Of a stretch of 64,000 nucleotides of DNA, positions 16,039 through 25,422 are shown piece after piece. A program made the position numbers and the translations under genes. Under the pieces are notes generated by a model, which was given only the letters and a program-made list of their open reading frames with translations, searched no databases and was not told the origin of the DNA. The stretch comes from Oceanibacterium hippocampi (GTDB lineage: Bacteria; Pseudomonadota; Alphaproteobacteria; Sneathiellales; Sneathiellaceae): positions 679,936 through 743,935 of the forward strand of contig NZ_FWFR01000003.1 in NCBI RefSeq assembly GCF_900172325.1, given 5' to 3'. Positions within the stretch are counted from its first letter, which is position 1; each line of letters starts with the position of its first letter.

Positions 16039-16971
16039 ATGAAAGTGCTCGCCGGCAATAGCAATCGGCCCCTCGCCGACGCGATCGCCGCCTATCTCAA
16101 CGTTCCGCTCACCAAGGCATCCGTCCGCCGCTTCTCGGACATGGAATGCTTCGTCGAAGTGCATGAGAATGTTCGCGGCGAGGATGTCTTCGTGATTCAG
16201 TCGACGTCCTATCCGGCGAACGACAACCTGATGGAGCTGCTGGTCTGCATCGACGCGCTCAAGCGCGCATCGGCCCGGCGGATCACGGCGGTGCTGCCCT
16301 ATTTCGGATATGCCCGGCAGGACCGGAAGCCCGGGCCCCGGACCCCGATCTCGGCGAAGCTGGTTGCCAACCTGATCACCACGGCCGGCGCCAACCGGGT
16401 TCTGACCCTTGACCTTCACGCGGGACAGATCCAGGGCTTCTTCGACATTCCGACGGACAACCTTTTCTCCGCGCCGGTCATGGTGCCGGACATCCGCAAG
16501 ATCTTCGACAACGGCAACCTGACGATCGTCTCGCCGGATGTCGGCGGCGTGGTGCGCGCCCGCGCGGTCGCCAAGAGGCTTGACGCCGATTTGGCAATTG
16601 TGGATAAGCGCCGCGAACGTGCCGGCGTCTCCGAAGTGATGAACATCATCGGCGACGTCGACGGACAGGATTGCATCCTCGTCGACGACATCGTCGATTC
16701 GGCGGGAACGCTCTGCAATGCGGCGGCGGCGCTGATCGAGCAGGGCGCCAAGTCGGTGTCCGCCTATGTGACGCATGGTGTGTTGTCGGGCGGCGCGGTG
16801 GCCCGTGTCGCCGCATCGTCGATCGATACGCTGGTCACGACGGACAGCATCTGCGCGACCGAGGCGGTACGGGTCTGCAGCAATATCCGGCAGATCTCGA
16901 TCGCCCCGCTGATCGGTGAAGCGATGCGGCGCATTTCGGAAGAGACCTCGGTTTCCAGTCTCTTCAACTGA
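16039..16971 (+). CDS. prs: ribose-phosphate pyrophosphokinase
   Basis: Prs makes PRPP from ribose-5-phosphate and ATP, feeding purine, pyrimidine, histidine and tryptophan synthesis. The 310-residue protein has the flexible-loop signature [10 protein letters not shown], the [14 protein letters not shown] segment, VDKRR, and the PRPP-binding loop [10 protein letters not shown] near residue 217. Length is typical of class I enzymes. AGAGG lies upstream of the ATG. PRPP made here is the co-substrate of Apt and Upp, both encoded in this window. Confidence 0.97.
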   Translation: MKVLAGNSNRPLADAIAAYLNVPLTKASVRRFSDMECFVEVHENVRGEDVFVIQSTSYPANDNLMELLVCIDALKRASARRITAVLPYFGYARQDRKPGPRTPISAKLVANLITTAGANRVLTLDLHAGQIQGFFDIPTDNLFSAPVMVPDIRKIFDNGNLTIVSPDVGGVVRARAVAKRLDADLAIVDKRRERAGVSEVMNIIGDVDGQDCILVDDIVDSAGTLCNAAAALIEQGAKSVSAYVTHGVLSGGAVARVAASSIDTLVTTDSICATEAVRVCSNIRQISIAPLIGEAMRRISEETSVSSLFN

Positions 16972-16997
16972 ACCGCCGCACGGCTTTTTTGAGTTTC

Positions 16998-17049
16998 GGC
17001 CCGCACCCCTGGAGGCGGGCCATAGCCGGCCCCGGCAACAACCGGGGCC
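16998..17049 (+). promoter_or_regulatory. two stable hairpins in the rplY leader
   Basis: GGCCCGC (16998-17004) pairs with GCGGGCC (17015-17021). GGCCCCGG (17028-17035) pairs with CCGGGGCC (17042-17049) around a six-base loop. Neither is followed by a T-tract, so they are unlikely to be simple terminators. They occupy the gap between prs and the rplY ribosome-binding site, where ribosomal proteins often bind their own mRNA. No function is proven. Confidence 0.45.
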
Positions 17050-17070
17050 ATCGTTCGTAAGGAGAGAGAA

Positions 17071-17727
17071 ATGAGCGAGACAGAAACGCTGCTCGCACTG
17101 CCGCGTGACCGGGTTGGTAAGGGGTCCTCCCGTGCATTGCGTCGTGACGGGCGGGTACCGGCGGTGGTTTACGGCTCGAAGAAGGAGCCGGAAGCGGTTT
17201 CCCTGGAGCGCCGTGTGATCGACAAGGTCGTGTCGACCGGCCACTTCCTGAACACGGTCTACGAGCTGGAATGCGACGGCAACAAGCAGCGCGTGCTGCC
17301 GCGTGACCTGCAACTCCACCCGGTCAGCGATGCGGTCGTCCATATCGACTTCCTGCGCGTCGACGCCAATGCCGTGGTGACGATCGACATCCCCGTTCAC
17401 TTCACGAACGAGGAAGAGAGCCCGGGTCTCGCCCGCGGCGGCGTGCTCAACGTCGTCCGCCACGAGATCGAGATGCATTGCCGCATCGACGCAATGGTCG
17501 AGCAGATCGAGATCGATCTCACCGGCTACGAGATCGGCGATTCGATCCATATCTCCAACGTCGCGCTTCCCGACGGCGTCTCGCCGACGATCACCGACCG
17601 TGACTTCACGATCGCCACGATCGCCGCGCCGACCGTCGACCTGACGCCGGCGGAGGATGAAGAGGAAGAAATGCCCGAGACCGAGGTCATCCGCGGCAAG
17701 GGCGACAAAGACGAGGACGACGCCTGA
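17071..17727 (+). CDS. rplY: 50S ribosomal protein L25/Ctc
   Basis: This is the long (CTC-type) form of L25, 218 residues, which binds 5S rRNA. The N-terminal L25 domain carries RDRVGKGSSRALRRDG and VPAVVYG, and the C-terminal TL5/CTC beta domain runs from about residue 100. The acidic tail is rich in Glu and Asp (AEDEEEEMP and GDKDEDDA), as often seen in alphaproteobacteria. AAGGAG is well placed before the ATG. It is followed by pth after 18 bases, a conserved pair in proteobacteria. Confidence 0.95.
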   Translation: MSETETLLALPRDRVGKGSSRALRRDGRVPAVVYGSKKEPEAVSLERRVIDKVVSTGHFLNTVYELECDGNKQRVLPRDLQLHPVSDAVVHIDFLRVDANAVVTIDIPVHFTNEEESPGLARGGVLNVVRHEIEMHCRIDAMVEQIEIDLTGYEIGDSIHISNVALPDGVSPTITDRDFTIATIAAPTVDLTPAEDEEEEMPETEVIRGKGDKDEDDA

Positions 17728-17745
17728 CGGCGTAGTTTCGAGTTC

Positions 17746-18342
17746 ATGCTGTTACTCGTCGGGCTGGGAAATCCCGGCCCCGAGCATGCGCGTGACCGGC
17801 ACAATCTGGGGTTCATGGCGGTCGAGACGATCATCGACCGCCATGACTTCGGACCGGCCCGCAGCCGCTTCCGGGGCCTCGTCGCAGAGGGCCGGCTCGG
17901 CAACGAGCGGGTGCTGGCGCTGTGCCCGTTGACCTACATGAACAACAGCGGCGAATCGGTCGGCGAGGCGATGCGGTTCTACAAGCTCGCCCCCGAACAG
18001 CTTGTCGTGATCTATGACGAGCTTGACCTGGCACTTGGCAAGATCCGGATGAAGACCGGCGGCGGCAGCGCCGGCCACAACGGCATCCGTTCCATCACCG
18101 CCCATGTCAACGGCGACTATCGCCGGCTGCGGCTGGGTATCGGCCATCCCGGCGACCGCGCCCGGGTCATCGCCCACGTGCTGAAGCCGTTCTCGGGCGA
18201 GGAGCGGCCGATCATCGACGACATGCTGGATTGCGTCGCCGAGGCCGCCCCGAAACTCGGCGACGGCGACGATCCCGGATTCATGACACTTGCCGCGCGC
18301 CTCATGCACGAGCGCCGCGCAGCCAGTCCCGAGAGGACCTGA
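17746..18342 (+). CDS. pth: peptidyl-tRNA hydrolase
   Basis: Pth frees tRNA from peptidyl-tRNAs that drop off the ribosome. The 198-residue protein shows GLGNPGPEHARDRHNLGF with catalytic His19, LTYMNNSGESVG, the catalytic Asp in YDELDL, and GSAGHNGIRS with the substrate-binding Asn. The usual Thr before RHN is Asp here, a minor substitution. It sits between rplY and ychF in the standard order, with one base between its stop and the ychF ATG. Confidence 0.96.
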   Translation: MLLLVGLGNPGPEHARDRHNLGFMAVETIIDRHDFGPARSRFRGLVAEGRLGNERVLALCPLTYMNNSGESVGEAMRFYKLAPEQLVVIYDELDLALGKIRMKTGGGSAGHNGIRSITAHVNGDYRRLRLGIGHPGDRARVIAHVLKPFSGEERPIIDDMLDCVAEAAPKLGDGDDPGFMTLAARLMHERRAASPERT

Positions 18343-18343
18343 A

Positions 18344-19450
18344 ATGGGCTTCAGATGCGGCATCGTCGGCCTGCCGAACGTCGGCAAATCGACCCTGTTC
18401 AACGCGCTGACCGAAAGCGCGCAGGCGCAGGCGGAAAACTACCGCTTCTGCACGATCGAACCGAATGTCGGCCGGGTTCCGGTTCCCGACCCCAGGCTCG
18501 ACCGGCTGGCGTCGCTCGCGAAATCGCGCTCGGTCGTGCCGACCCAGCTTACCTTCGTCGATATCGCCGGCCTGGTCCGGGGCGCCTCGAAGGGCGAGGG
18601 GCTGGGAAACAAGTTCCTCGGCCATATCCGCGAAGTGGACGCCATCGTCCATGTGCTGCGCTGTTTCGACGACGACGACATCAGTCGTGACGAAGGCCCG
18701 GTCGACCCGGTGTCGGACGCCGAGATCGTCGAGACCGAGCTCATGCTGGCCGACATGGAAAGCCTGGAAAAGCGCCGCGAGGGCCTGCTGAAACGGACCC
18801 GCGCCGCCGGCAAGGAAGGCGAGGAAGCGAAGAAGCGGGTCGCCCTGGTCGATCGCATTGCCGCCGAGCTGCGTGAGGGGCGGCCGGCGCGCACGCTCGC
18901 TATCGACGAGAGCGAGCGGGCGATGTTCCGCGAGCTTCAGCTGCTGACCTCCAAGCCGATCCTCTATCTCTGCAACGTCGAGGAATCGGCCGCCGCAACC
19001 GGGAACGCCTATTCCGCCGCCGCCGAGGCGATGGCGGAACGAAGCGGCGCCGCCGCCGTCGTCATCTCGGCCGCGATCGAGGCGGAGATCGTGCAACTGC
19101 CGCCGGAGGAGCGCGAGCTCTTCCTCGCCGAGCTCGGTCTCGAGGAAACCGGCCTGACGCGGGTCATCCAGGCCGGCTACCGCCTGCTGAACCTCGTTAC
19201 CTATTTCACCGTCGGCCCGAAGGAAGCGCGCGCCTGGACGATCACCTCCGGGACGCGGGCGCCGCAGGCCGCGGGTGTCATCCATACCGATTTCGAGAAG
19301 GGCTTCATCCGCGCCGAAACCACCGCCTACGACGACTATGTCGGCAAGGGTGGCGAGACCGGCGCCAAGGAAGCCGGCCTGATGCGCCTGGAAGGCAAGG
19401 ACTACGTCGTCCGCGATGGCGACGTGCTACTGTTCCGCTTCGCGGTCTGA
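18344..19450 (+). CDS. ychF: ribosome-binding ATPase/GTPase YchF (OLA1 family)
   Basis: YchF is an Obg-family P-loop NTPase, 368 residues here, that binds ribosomes and affects the oxidative stress response. It has the G1 loop GLPNVGKSTLFNAL at the N-terminus, the G3 region DIAGLVRGASKGEGLGN, a coiled-coil insertion at about 125-200, and a C-terminal TGS domain with the YFTVGPKEARAW motif. The G4 position reads NVEE, not NKxD, which in this family explains preference for ATP over GTP. GAGAGGA precedes the ATG. It lies immediately after pth, as in many proteobacteria. Confidence 0.96.
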   Translation: MGFRCGIVGLPNVGKSTLFNALTESAQAQAENYRFCTIEPNVGRVPVPDPRLDRLASLAKSRSVVPTQLTFVDIAGLVRGASKGEGLGNKFLGHIREVDAIVHVLRCFDDDDISRDEGPVDPVSDAEIVETELMLADMESLEKRREGLLKRTRAAGKEGEEAKKRVALVDRIAAELREGRPARTLAIDESERAMFRELQLLTSKPILYLCNVEESAAATGNAYSAAAEAMAERSGAAAVVISAAIEAEIVQLPPEERELFLAELGLEETGLTRVIQAGYRLLNLVTYFTVGPKEARAWTITSGTRAPQAAGVIHTDFEKGFIRAETTAYDDYVGKGGETGAKEAGLMRLEGKDYVVRDGDVLLFRFAV

Positions 19451-19468
19451 GAGGGGGAGGACAGCGCG

Positions 19469-19936
19469 ATGACTCTCGCCTATTGGGAAGACGTGGTACC
19501 TGGCACCGTCACCGAGTATGGCGGCTATACGGTCAGCGAGGAGGAGATCATCGCTTTCGCGACCGAGTTCGATCCGCAGTCCTTCCATATCGACCGGGAC
19601 GCCGCGAAATCGCATTTCTACGGCGGCATCATCGCCAGCGGCTGGCACACCGCCGCGCTGCTGATGCGGATGATGGTCGACAACAGGCTGAGCGGGATGA
19701 AATCGCAGGGCTCGCCCGGCGTCTCCGAGCTGCGCTGGCTGAAGCCGGTGCGCCCGGGAGACACCCTCCGCGTCCGCCAGGAAATCCTGGGCACCCGCCC
19801 GCTGAAGAGCCGGCCCGGCATCGGCGCCGTGGAGAACGAGTTCACCGTGCTCAACCAGCATGACGAGCCGGTGCTGCGGATGCGCTCGACCGGCTTCTTC
19901 GGGCGCCGCCCGGACGATGCCGCCACGGAGTCCTGA
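19469..19936 (+). CDS. MaoC-family hydratase/dehydratase (copy 1)
   Basis: This 155-residue hot-dog-fold protein resembles R-specific enoyl-CoA hydratases. The hydratase motif is visible near residues 29-57: FATEFDPQSFHID with the catalytic Asp and His, then GGIIASGWHT. Such enzymes hydrate enoyl-CoA thioesters in fatty-acid breakdown or feed PHA synthesis. GAGGGGGAGG lies upstream. It is followed after four bases by a clear paralogue, and both begin with YWEDV- or YLEDV-like segments. The substrate is not known. Confidence 0.85.
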   Translation: MTLAYWEDVVPGTVTEYGGYTVSEEEIIAFATEFDPQSFHIDRDAAKSHFYGGIIASGWHTAALLMRMMVDNRLSGMKSQGSPGVSELRWLKPVRPGDTLRVRQEILGTRPLKSRPGIGAVENEFTVLNQHDEPVLRMRSTGFFGRRPDDAATES

Positions 19937-19940
19937 GACG

Positions 19941-20420
19941 ATGAGCGACAAGGACACGAAGACCTACCTGGAAGATGTGCCGGTCGGCGTCGCGCGAATC
20001 TACGGCCCGAAGACCGTCACCCGCGACGAGATCATCGCCTTCGCCACCAAGTTCGACCCGCAACCCTTCCATGTCGACGAGGAGGCGGCGAAGGACAGCA
20101 TCTTCGGCGGCCTCGTCGCATCCGGGTGGCATACCGCGTCCATCGCCATGCGGCTGCTGGTCGACGGTTCGGTCAAGAACAACGCCGGCCTCGGATCGCC
20201 GGGTTTCGACGACCTGCGCTGGTTGAAGCCGGTTCGCCCCGGCGACGCGCTTCGCGTCCGTTCGACCTGCATCGAGATCAAGCCCTCGCGGTCCAAACCG
20301 CACATGGGATCGGCGCGCTTCAAGACAGAGGTCCTGAACCAGAACGACGAGGTCGTGCTCGACTTCTATTCGACCGGACTGATGCTGCGCCGGCCGGATC
20401 GCGACCGGACCGCCGACTGA
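19941..20420 (+). CDS. MaoC-family hydratase/dehydratase (copy 2)
   Basis: This 159-residue protein is similar throughout to the preceding gene: FATKFDPQPFHVD, GGLVASGWHT, LRWLKPVRPGD and a terminal STGLMLRR. It is probably a local duplication whose copies have diverged, so they may form a heterodimer or handle different acyl-CoA chain lengths. The ATG at 19941 was chosen because it directly precedes the shared N-terminus; a frame open upstream lies inside copy 1. About 180 bases without a gene follow before the SPFH gene. Confidence 0.85.
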   Translation: MSDKDTKTYLEDVPVGVARIYGPKTVTRDEIIAFATKFDPQPFHVDEEAAKDSIFGGLVASGWHTASIAMRLLVDGSVKNNAGLGSPGFDDLRWLKPVRPGDALRVRSTCIEIKPSRSKPHMGSARFKTEVLNQNDEVVLDFYSTGLMLRRPDRDRTAD

Positions 20421-20598
20421 ATATTCCGCCGAGATTAAGTTCTCCCCTCCGGATTGCACTGACGCTAAACTTCCCCACCGGGAATGGGGGCAGGGCCGAC
20501 CGCGACCGCGCGACAAGCGCGCCGGAACCGGTGGCGGCATCATGTAACAGACGCTGCGGGCGTCAGAACATACAGGCACAGGGGGCTCGTTCAGGAAC

Positions 20599-21708
20599 AT
20601 GGAAGTCGTAAACGGATTCGGCGTCTTCGTCATCGTCGTCGTGGTGCTGGCCCTCATCATCGTCTTCATGGGCGTCACCACCGTGCCGCAGGGGCATGCC
20701 TATACCGTCGAACGGTTCGGCCGTTACACGCGAACCCTGTTCCCCGGCCTCAATCTGATCGTTCCCTTCGTCGACCGGATCGGCGCCAAGCTGAACATGA
20801 TGGAACAGGTCCTCGACGTTCCGCAGCAGGAAGTCATCTCCCGCGACAACGCGATGGTGACGGTCGACGGGGTCGTCTTCTACCAGGTCCTCGATGCCGC
20901 AAAGGCGGCCTACGAGGTCCGTGACCTCACGCTGGCGATCCTCAACCTCACGATGACCAACCTGCGCACCGTCCTGGGCTCGCTCGACCTCGACGAGGCG
21001 CTCGCCCAGCGTGACCAGATCAACGCCCGCCTGCTGACCGTCATCGACCTCGCCACCAATCCCTGGGGCATCAAGGTGACGCGCGTCGAGATCAAGGATA
21101 TCGAGCCGCCCGCAGATCTCGTCCAGGCAATGGGCCGGCAGATGAAGGCGGAACGCGAGAAGCGGGCAACCATCCTGCAGGCCGAGGGCGCCCGGCAAGG
21201 CGAGATCCTGCGCGCCGAGGGCGAGAAGCAGGCCGCGATCCTCGAGGCCGAGGGCCGGCTCGAGGCCGCGAACCGCGACGCCAAGGCGCGCGAGCGACTG
21301 GCCGAGGCGGAAGCCCGCGCGACCGCCATGGTTTCGGCCGCGATCGCCGAGGGCGACGTGCAGGCGATCAACTATTTCGTCGCCCAGCGCTACGTCGAGG
21401 CGATGAAGGAAATCGGCGCGGCCCCGAACTCGAAGCTGGTCCTCATGCCGATGGAGGCGACCGGCCTGATCGGCTCGCTCGGCGGAATCGGCGAGCTGAC
21501 GCGGGAGATCTTCGGCAAGGGTGGCGGCAGCAGCGGCCCGGCCCCGAGCCGTACGCCGCCGTCGCGTCCGCGGACCCGCGCGACCACCACCGCAACCGCG
21601 CCGACCAGCACCGTGACTGCCCCGACCAGCGCCGCCGTGCATGGCATTCCAGGGGTATCGGCGGTCACCGCCAGCGTGCCTAGCGTCGGAGGCCGGCAGG
21701 GCGCCTGA
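20599..21708 (+). CDS. SPFH/band 7 membrane protein, QmcA/paraslipin type
   Basis: This 369-residue stomatin-like protein has an N-terminal membrane segment (about 8-28) and a band 7 domain with VPQGHAYTVERFGRY, FVDRIGAKLNMMEQ and NPWGIKVTRVEIKDI. A charged helical, coiled-coil region (about 175-250) is rich in EAEGRLEAANRDAK-like repeats. A Pro/Thr/Arg-rich tail of about 60 residues looks disordered. Such proteins oligomerise in membrane microdomains and often act with an NfeD partner, which is encoded two bases downstream. The start follows AGGA. Confidence 0.9.
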   Translation: MEVVNGFGVFVIVVVVLALIIVFMGVTTVPQGHAYTVERFGRYTRTLFPGLNLIVPFVDRIGAKLNMMEQVLDVPQQEVISRDNAMVTVDGVVFYQVLDAAKAAYEVRDLTLAILNLTMTNLRTVLGSLDLDEALAQRDQINARLLTVIDLATNPWGIKVTRVEIKDIEPPADLVQAMGRQMKAEREKRATILQAEGARQGEILRAEGEKQAAILEAEGRLEAANRDAKARERLAEAEARATAMVSAAIAEGDVQAINYFVAQRYVEAMKEIGAAPNSKLVLMPMEATGLIGSLGGIGELTREIFGKGGGSSGPAPSRTPPSRPRTRATTTATAPTSTVTAPTSAAVHGIPGVSAVTASVPSVGGRQGA

Positions 21709-21710
21709 CG

Positions 21711-22199
21711 ATGGATCCGATCCTTCAGTATTTCGTCGAACTCGGTTACTGGGGCTGGTTCATCCTGGGCGGCCTGCTGCTGATCCTCGAGATCTTCGCC
21801 CCCGGCACGATCTTCCTCTGGCTCGGTGTGTCGGCGGGAATCACCGGCTTCCTCGCGCTGTTCTGGCCGGACGCGAACTGGGAAACGCAGTGGCTCACCT
21901 TCGCGGTGCTGTCGGTCGTCAGCATCGCGTTGTCGCGTTACTACCTGCGGCGACATCCGATCGAGAGCGACGACAACAATCTCAACCAGCGGGGCACGGC
22001 GCTGATTGGCAAGAAGCTGACCCTCGTGACCGCGATCAGCGCCGGACGCGGCCGCGCACAGGTCGACGATTCGACCTGGACCGTGGAAGGTCCCGATCTG
22101 CCGGCCGGAACGGTCGTCGTCGTCAAGGCGGCGCAGGGGACCATTCTCGAGGTCGCCCCCCTCGACGGCGAAAAACCTGCGAGCAGCCCCGCCGCCTGA
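21711..22199 (+). CDS. NfeD-family membrane protein
   Basis: This 162-residue protein has two to three membrane helices in its first 75 residues (GWFILGGLLLILEIF and WLTFAVLSVVSIAL) and a C-terminal OB-fold NfeD domain from about residue 90, ending in a polar tail. Short NfeD proteins pair with SPFH proteins of the QmcA/paraslipin type, and the gene follows its partner by two bases. A role in membrane organisation or quality control is inferred from the family; no catalytic protease domain is present. Confidence 0.88.
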   Translation: MDPILQYFVELGYWGWFILGGLLLILEIFAPGTIFLWLGVSAGITGFLALFWPDANWETQWLTFAVLSVVSIALSRYYLRRHPIESDDNNLNQRGTALIGKKLTLVTAISAGRGRAQVDDSTWTVEGPDLPAGTVVVVKAAQGTILEVAPLDGEKPASSPAA

Positions 22200-22277
22200 C
22201 AAGCCCGGGCCACGGCCCCCTTGCAAGGCGCAGGCGCATGCCTAGACTGCCGCTCAGGACAAACCGGGGAGATCGGC

Positions 22278-22949
22278 ATGGGCGAATTCGTGCAACTGAC
22301 GGCGGCGGACGGGCATCGCCTGCAGGCATACAAGGCGGTGCCAGGCGGCACGGTTGAAGGCGCGATCGTCGTCATTCAGGAGATTTTCGGCGTCAACAGC
22401 CATATCCGGAGCGTCTGCGACGGTTTCGCCGGCGACGGCTACCTCGCGATCGCACCGGCCCTCTTCGACCGCACCGAGCGCGACATCGAACTCGGCTACG
22501 CGGCCGACGACATCGCTCGCGGGCGTGCCCTGAAGGGCGAAGTCGGATACGACGAGGCCCTGCTCGACACCGCCGCCGCCATCGCCGCGCTGGGCGACCG
22601 GCACCGGGTCGGCATCGTCGGTTACTGCTGGGGCGGCTCGGTCGCCTATCTCGCCGCCTGCCGCCTGGACGGCCTGTCCGCGGCGGTCGGCTATTACGGC
22701 GGACAGATAGCGGACTTCGCGGCCGAGACACCGAAGGTCCCGACCATGCTGCATTTCGGGCGCAGCGACGCCTCGATCCCGATGGCGGCCGTGGAGAAGG
22801 TCCGGGCCGCGCAGCCGGGCGTGGAATGCCACCTCTACGATGCCGGCCACGGCTTCAACTGCGACCAGCGGGGCTCCTACGACAAGACATCGGCGGCGGT
22901 TGCGCGGGAGCGCACGCTCTCCCATTTCCTCCAGCATCTGAGGGGCTGA
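22278..22949 (+). CDS. dienelactone hydrolase family protein
   Basis: This 223-residue alpha/beta hydrolase is of the dienelactone hydrolase type. It shows VIQEIFGVNSHIRS, the nucleophile elbow GYCWGG with Cys117, an Asp in FGRSDASIP, and His in GHGFNC, giving the Cys-Asp-His triad used by the family. Dienelactone hydrolase opens 4-carboxymethylenebutenolide in chloroaromatic breakdown, but many relatives have other ester or lactone substrates. No aromatic ring-cleavage genes adjoin it. GGGGAG precedes the ATG chosen; an earlier in-frame start would add 19 unlike residues. Confidence 0.85.
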   Translation: MGEFVQLTAADGHRLQAYKAVPGGTVEGAIVVIQEIFGVNSHIRSVCDGFAGDGYLAIAPALFDRTERDIELGYAADDIARGRALKGEVGYDEALLDTAAAIAALGDRHRVGIVGYCWGGSVAYLAACRLDGLSAAVGYYGGQIADFAAETPKVPTMLHFGRSDASIPMAAVEKVRAAQPGVECHLYDAGHGFNCDQRGSYDKTSAAVARERTLSHFLQHLRG

Positions 22950-22955
22950 GCGGCC

Positions 22956-23825
22956 TCAGACGAAGTCGAGCGTCACGCCGCAGGCATCCGCCGGCGCGAC
23001 GCGGATTCCGGTCGCCGTGTCCCGATGGGGCACCCCGTTCCGGGCCAGGACGTCACGCGCGGCCGCCGGGCCGCCGCAATCGATCTCGAGTCCGACCAGC
23101 GCCTCGTCCGACCCACCGGCATCCGGATAGTCCGCGGCGGCACGCGCCGGTGAGAGGAAGCGGATCGTCGTGCCGCCGAGATCGAGACGCAATTCGTCCG
23201 CGTCGTCGTGCCGGACCGCGTCCGGCCCAAGCAGCCGGACATAGGCGACGGCCAGCGAGGCGGGCGCCACATGGCGGGCGACGATGGCACTGACCCGACG
23301 CGCCCCGTTCGCATGGACGAGCCATTCCCGTCGCCGCATCAGTTCCGGCGTGAGATGCTGGACGATGAACAGCCGGAGTCCCGGAACCTCCTCGGCCGGC
23401 AGGTGGACGAGAGCGAAGCGGGGCTCGACGTCGCCTTCCCGCAGCTCGAGCTTTCGCGACAGGTCGCGCAACGGCGACGGCGCAAGTCCGCCTGCCGAGA
23501 GCTGCTGCCGAGTCGCGGGCGCGTCGCCACTGGCCAGCGCCAGTCCCAGGAGTCCTTCGCCCCGGGCCTCGAGGAATCTGTCGAGACCGTTCGATTCCCC
23601 GCCTGCCTCGACGATCCCGAGCAGCTCGAGATAGTCGTTCTCGAACATGATGCAGTAGTTCGCCGTTGCCCAGCCGGTGTGCCGGCCGCGGGGCGTCATG
23701 GTGAAGCCCAGGCGCTCGTAAACGGCGCGCGCCGCCTCAAGGCCCGCGACACCGATCAGAACATGGTCAAGGCCGGTGATCCCGTGGGCGAGCCGCGACG
23801 GCGCGGCGGGCGTCGGCCGGGACAC
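22956..23825 (-). CDS. VOC-family (glyoxalase-like) protein
   Basis: This 289-residue protein has a vicinal-oxygen-chelate fold of the Glyoxalase_3 type. The first module begins GLDHVLIGVAGLEAARAVYERLGF. Beta-strand pairs recur through the protein, including FENDYLELLGIVEAGG and a C-terminal module near LVGLEIDCGG. The substrate is unknown. The GTG start lies two bases after the apt stop and is served by GAGGGCG within the end of apt, so it is probably co-translated with apt. Its end faces the convergent dienelactone hydrolase gene six bases away. Confidence 0.8.
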   Translation of the reverse strand: MSRPTPAAPSRLAHGITGLDHVLIGVAGLEAARAVYERLGFTMTPRGRHTGWATANYCIMFENDYLELLGIVEAGGESNGLDRFLEARGEGLLGLALASGDAPATRQQLSAGGLAPSPLRDLSRKLELREGDVEPRFALVHLPAEEVPGLRLFIVQHLTPELMRRREWLVHANGARRVSAIVARHVAPASLAVAYVRLLGPDAVRHDDADELRLDLGGTTIRFLSPARAAADYPDAGGSDEALVGLEIDCGGPAAARDVLARNGVPHRDTATGIRVAPADACGVTLDFV

Positions 23826-23827
23826 GG

Positions 23828-24355
23828 TCAGTCGCCCTCGAACTGGCAGAGCGAGCGGACCCGGATCCCGAGGGTGTCGAGCCGCTCGCGGCCGCCCAGC
23901 GCCGGCAGTTCGACGATGAACGCGGCGCCGACGATCTCGCCGGCCATCCGGCGGATCAGCTTGACCGCCGCTTCCGCCGTGCCGCCGGTCGCCAGCAGGT
24001 CATCGACAATCAGCACGTTCTCGCCGGCCACGATCGCATCCTGGTGGATCTCCATCACGTCCGTGCCGTATTCCAGCTCGTATTCCTGCTGCTCCGTCTG
24101 CCAGGGCAGCTTGCCCTTCTTGCGAACGGGCACGAACCCGACACTGAGCTGGTGCGCGACCGCGCCGCCGAGAATGAAGCCACGCGCCTCGATCCCGACC
24201 ACCTTGTCGATCCGGTCGCCGGCATAGGGCCAGACCAGTTCGTCGACCGCCCGGCGAAAGCCGCGCGCGTCCTGCCAGAGCGTGGTGATGTCGCGAAAAA
24301 TGATCCCCGGCTTCGGATAATTCGGAATCGAGCGAATCAGCGATTTGACGTCCAT
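23828..24355 (-). CDS. apt: adenine phosphoribosyltransferase
   Basis: Apt converts adenine and PRPP to AMP. The 175-residue protein starts [20 protein letters not shown] (family-typical) and has [13 protein letters not shown], the KKGKLPW loop, and the PRPP-binding motif [14 protein letters not shown]. The ATG at 24355 was chosen because an upstream in-frame ATG would add 27 non-homologous residues. It lies 16 bases downstream of mtnP, whose reaction releases adenine, so the two form a direct salvage couple. Confidence 0.95.
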   Translation of the reverse strand: MDVKSLIRSIPNYPKPGIIFRDITTLWQDARGFRRAVDELVWPYAGDRIDKVVGIEARGFILGGAVAHQLSVGFVPVRKKGKLPWQTEQQEYELEYGTDVMEIHQDAIVAGENVLIVDDLLATGGTAEAAVKLIRRMAGEIVGAAFIVELPALGGRERLDTLGIRVRSLCQFEGD

Positions 24356-24371
24356 TCGGCGATGGCTCCCG

Positions 24372-25259
24372 TCAGGCTTTGAGAAGGCGGCCGGCGACCG
24401 CATCGAGGCGCCGGAGCAAATCCGGGTCGCGCGCATCCGGCGCGGTGATCAGGGCATTGTCGAGGGCATGATGACAACCCTGCCCGCAGGGCCCGCGGCG
24501 TCCGGCGAGCACCGGCGCCGTGCGACGCACCAGATCGCGTGCCTTGTCGGCGTTCGACAGCAGGACCTCGATGATCGCCGAGACCTCGACATGATCGTGG
24601 TCGGGATGCCAGCAATCGAAATCGGTCACCATCGCAACGGTGGCGTAGCAGAGTTCGGCTTCCCGGGCGAGCTTGGCCTCCGGCATGTTGGTCATACCGA
24701 TGACGTCGCAGTTCCAGCTCCGGTAAAGCTCAGATTCAGCGCGCGAGGAGAATTGCGGCCCCTCCATCGCCAGGTAGGTGCCGCCGCGAACAACCGGGAT
24801 ATCGCCGGCCCGCGCCGCCGTCTCGAGCGCATCGCCGAGCCGCCCGCAGGTCGGGTGGGCCATCGACACGTGGGCAACGAGGCCCCTGCCGAAGAAGCTC
24901 TTCTGGCGCGCGAAGGTGCGGTCGATGAACTGGTCGACCAGCACGAAGGTACCGGGCGGCAGGTCATCGCGGAACGAGCCCACGGCGCTGAGCGAGAGAA
25001 TCTCGGTGACGCCGGCCCGTTTCATGCAGTCGATGTTGGCGCGGAAGTTGATGTCGCTCGGACCGAGCGGATGGCCGCGCCCGTGACGTGGCAGGAAAAC
25101 CAGTTGGACGTCGCCAAGGCGACCGAAGAAGAGCGCGTCGGAGGGCTCGCCGAACGGCGATTCCACCCGCTCCCAGCGGGTGTCCTCGAGGCCCTCGATA
25201 TCGTAGACGCCGCTGCCGCCGATGATGCCGATGACCGGCGTCGTCTCGCCGTCGCCCAT
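24372..25259 (-). CDS. mtnP: S-methyl-5'-thioadenosine phosphorylase
   Basis: This enzyme splits methylthioadenosine, a by-product of polyamine and autoinducer synthesis, into adenine and methylthioribose-1-phosphate. The 295-residue PNP/MTAP-type protein has [11 protein letters not shown] at the N-terminus, PRHGRGH, the region around [20 protein letters not shown], and the substrate-pocket segment [31 protein letters not shown] also fits MTAP rather than purine nucleoside phosphorylase. AGGGAG precedes the ATG. The adenine product is used by the next gene, apt. Confidence 0.93.
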   Translation of the reverse strand: MGDGETTPVIGIIGGSGVYDIEGLEDTRWERVESPFGEPSDALFFGRLGDVQLVFLPRHGRGHPLGPSDINFRANIDCMKRAGVTEILSLSAVGSFRDDLPPGTFVLVDQFIDRTFARQKSFFGRGLVAHVSMAHPTCGRLGDALETAARAGDIPVVRGGTYLAMEGPQFSSRAESELYRSWNCDVIGMTNMPEAKLAREAELCYATVAMVTDFDCWHPDHDHVEVSAIIEVLLSNADKARDLVRRTAPVLAGRRGPCGQGCHHALDNALITAPDARDPDLLRRLDAVAGRLLKA

Positions 25260-25349
25260 TGCCTGTCACTCCCTGTTACGAAGCCATCGCAGTCTGCCCC
25301 GCCCCCCGGGCCCGATCAAGCGGGCCGGTCGCCGCCGCGATTGCAAGGA

Positions 25350-25379
25350 AAAGGGCCGCGACAGGGGCCGCGGCCCTTT
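25350..25379 (-). terminator. terminator of the petABC operon
   Basis: AAAGGGCCGCG (25350-25360) pairs fully with CGCGGCCCTTT (25369-25379), an 11-base stem with an eight-base loop. Read on the minus strand it is followed by TTCC and ends about 45 bases after the petC stop, before mtnP. Confidence 0.8.
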
Positions 25380-25422
25380 GGCCGATTCAGTTCGTCAGTC
25401 CCGTGCCTGTCCGAGCGCGGGC

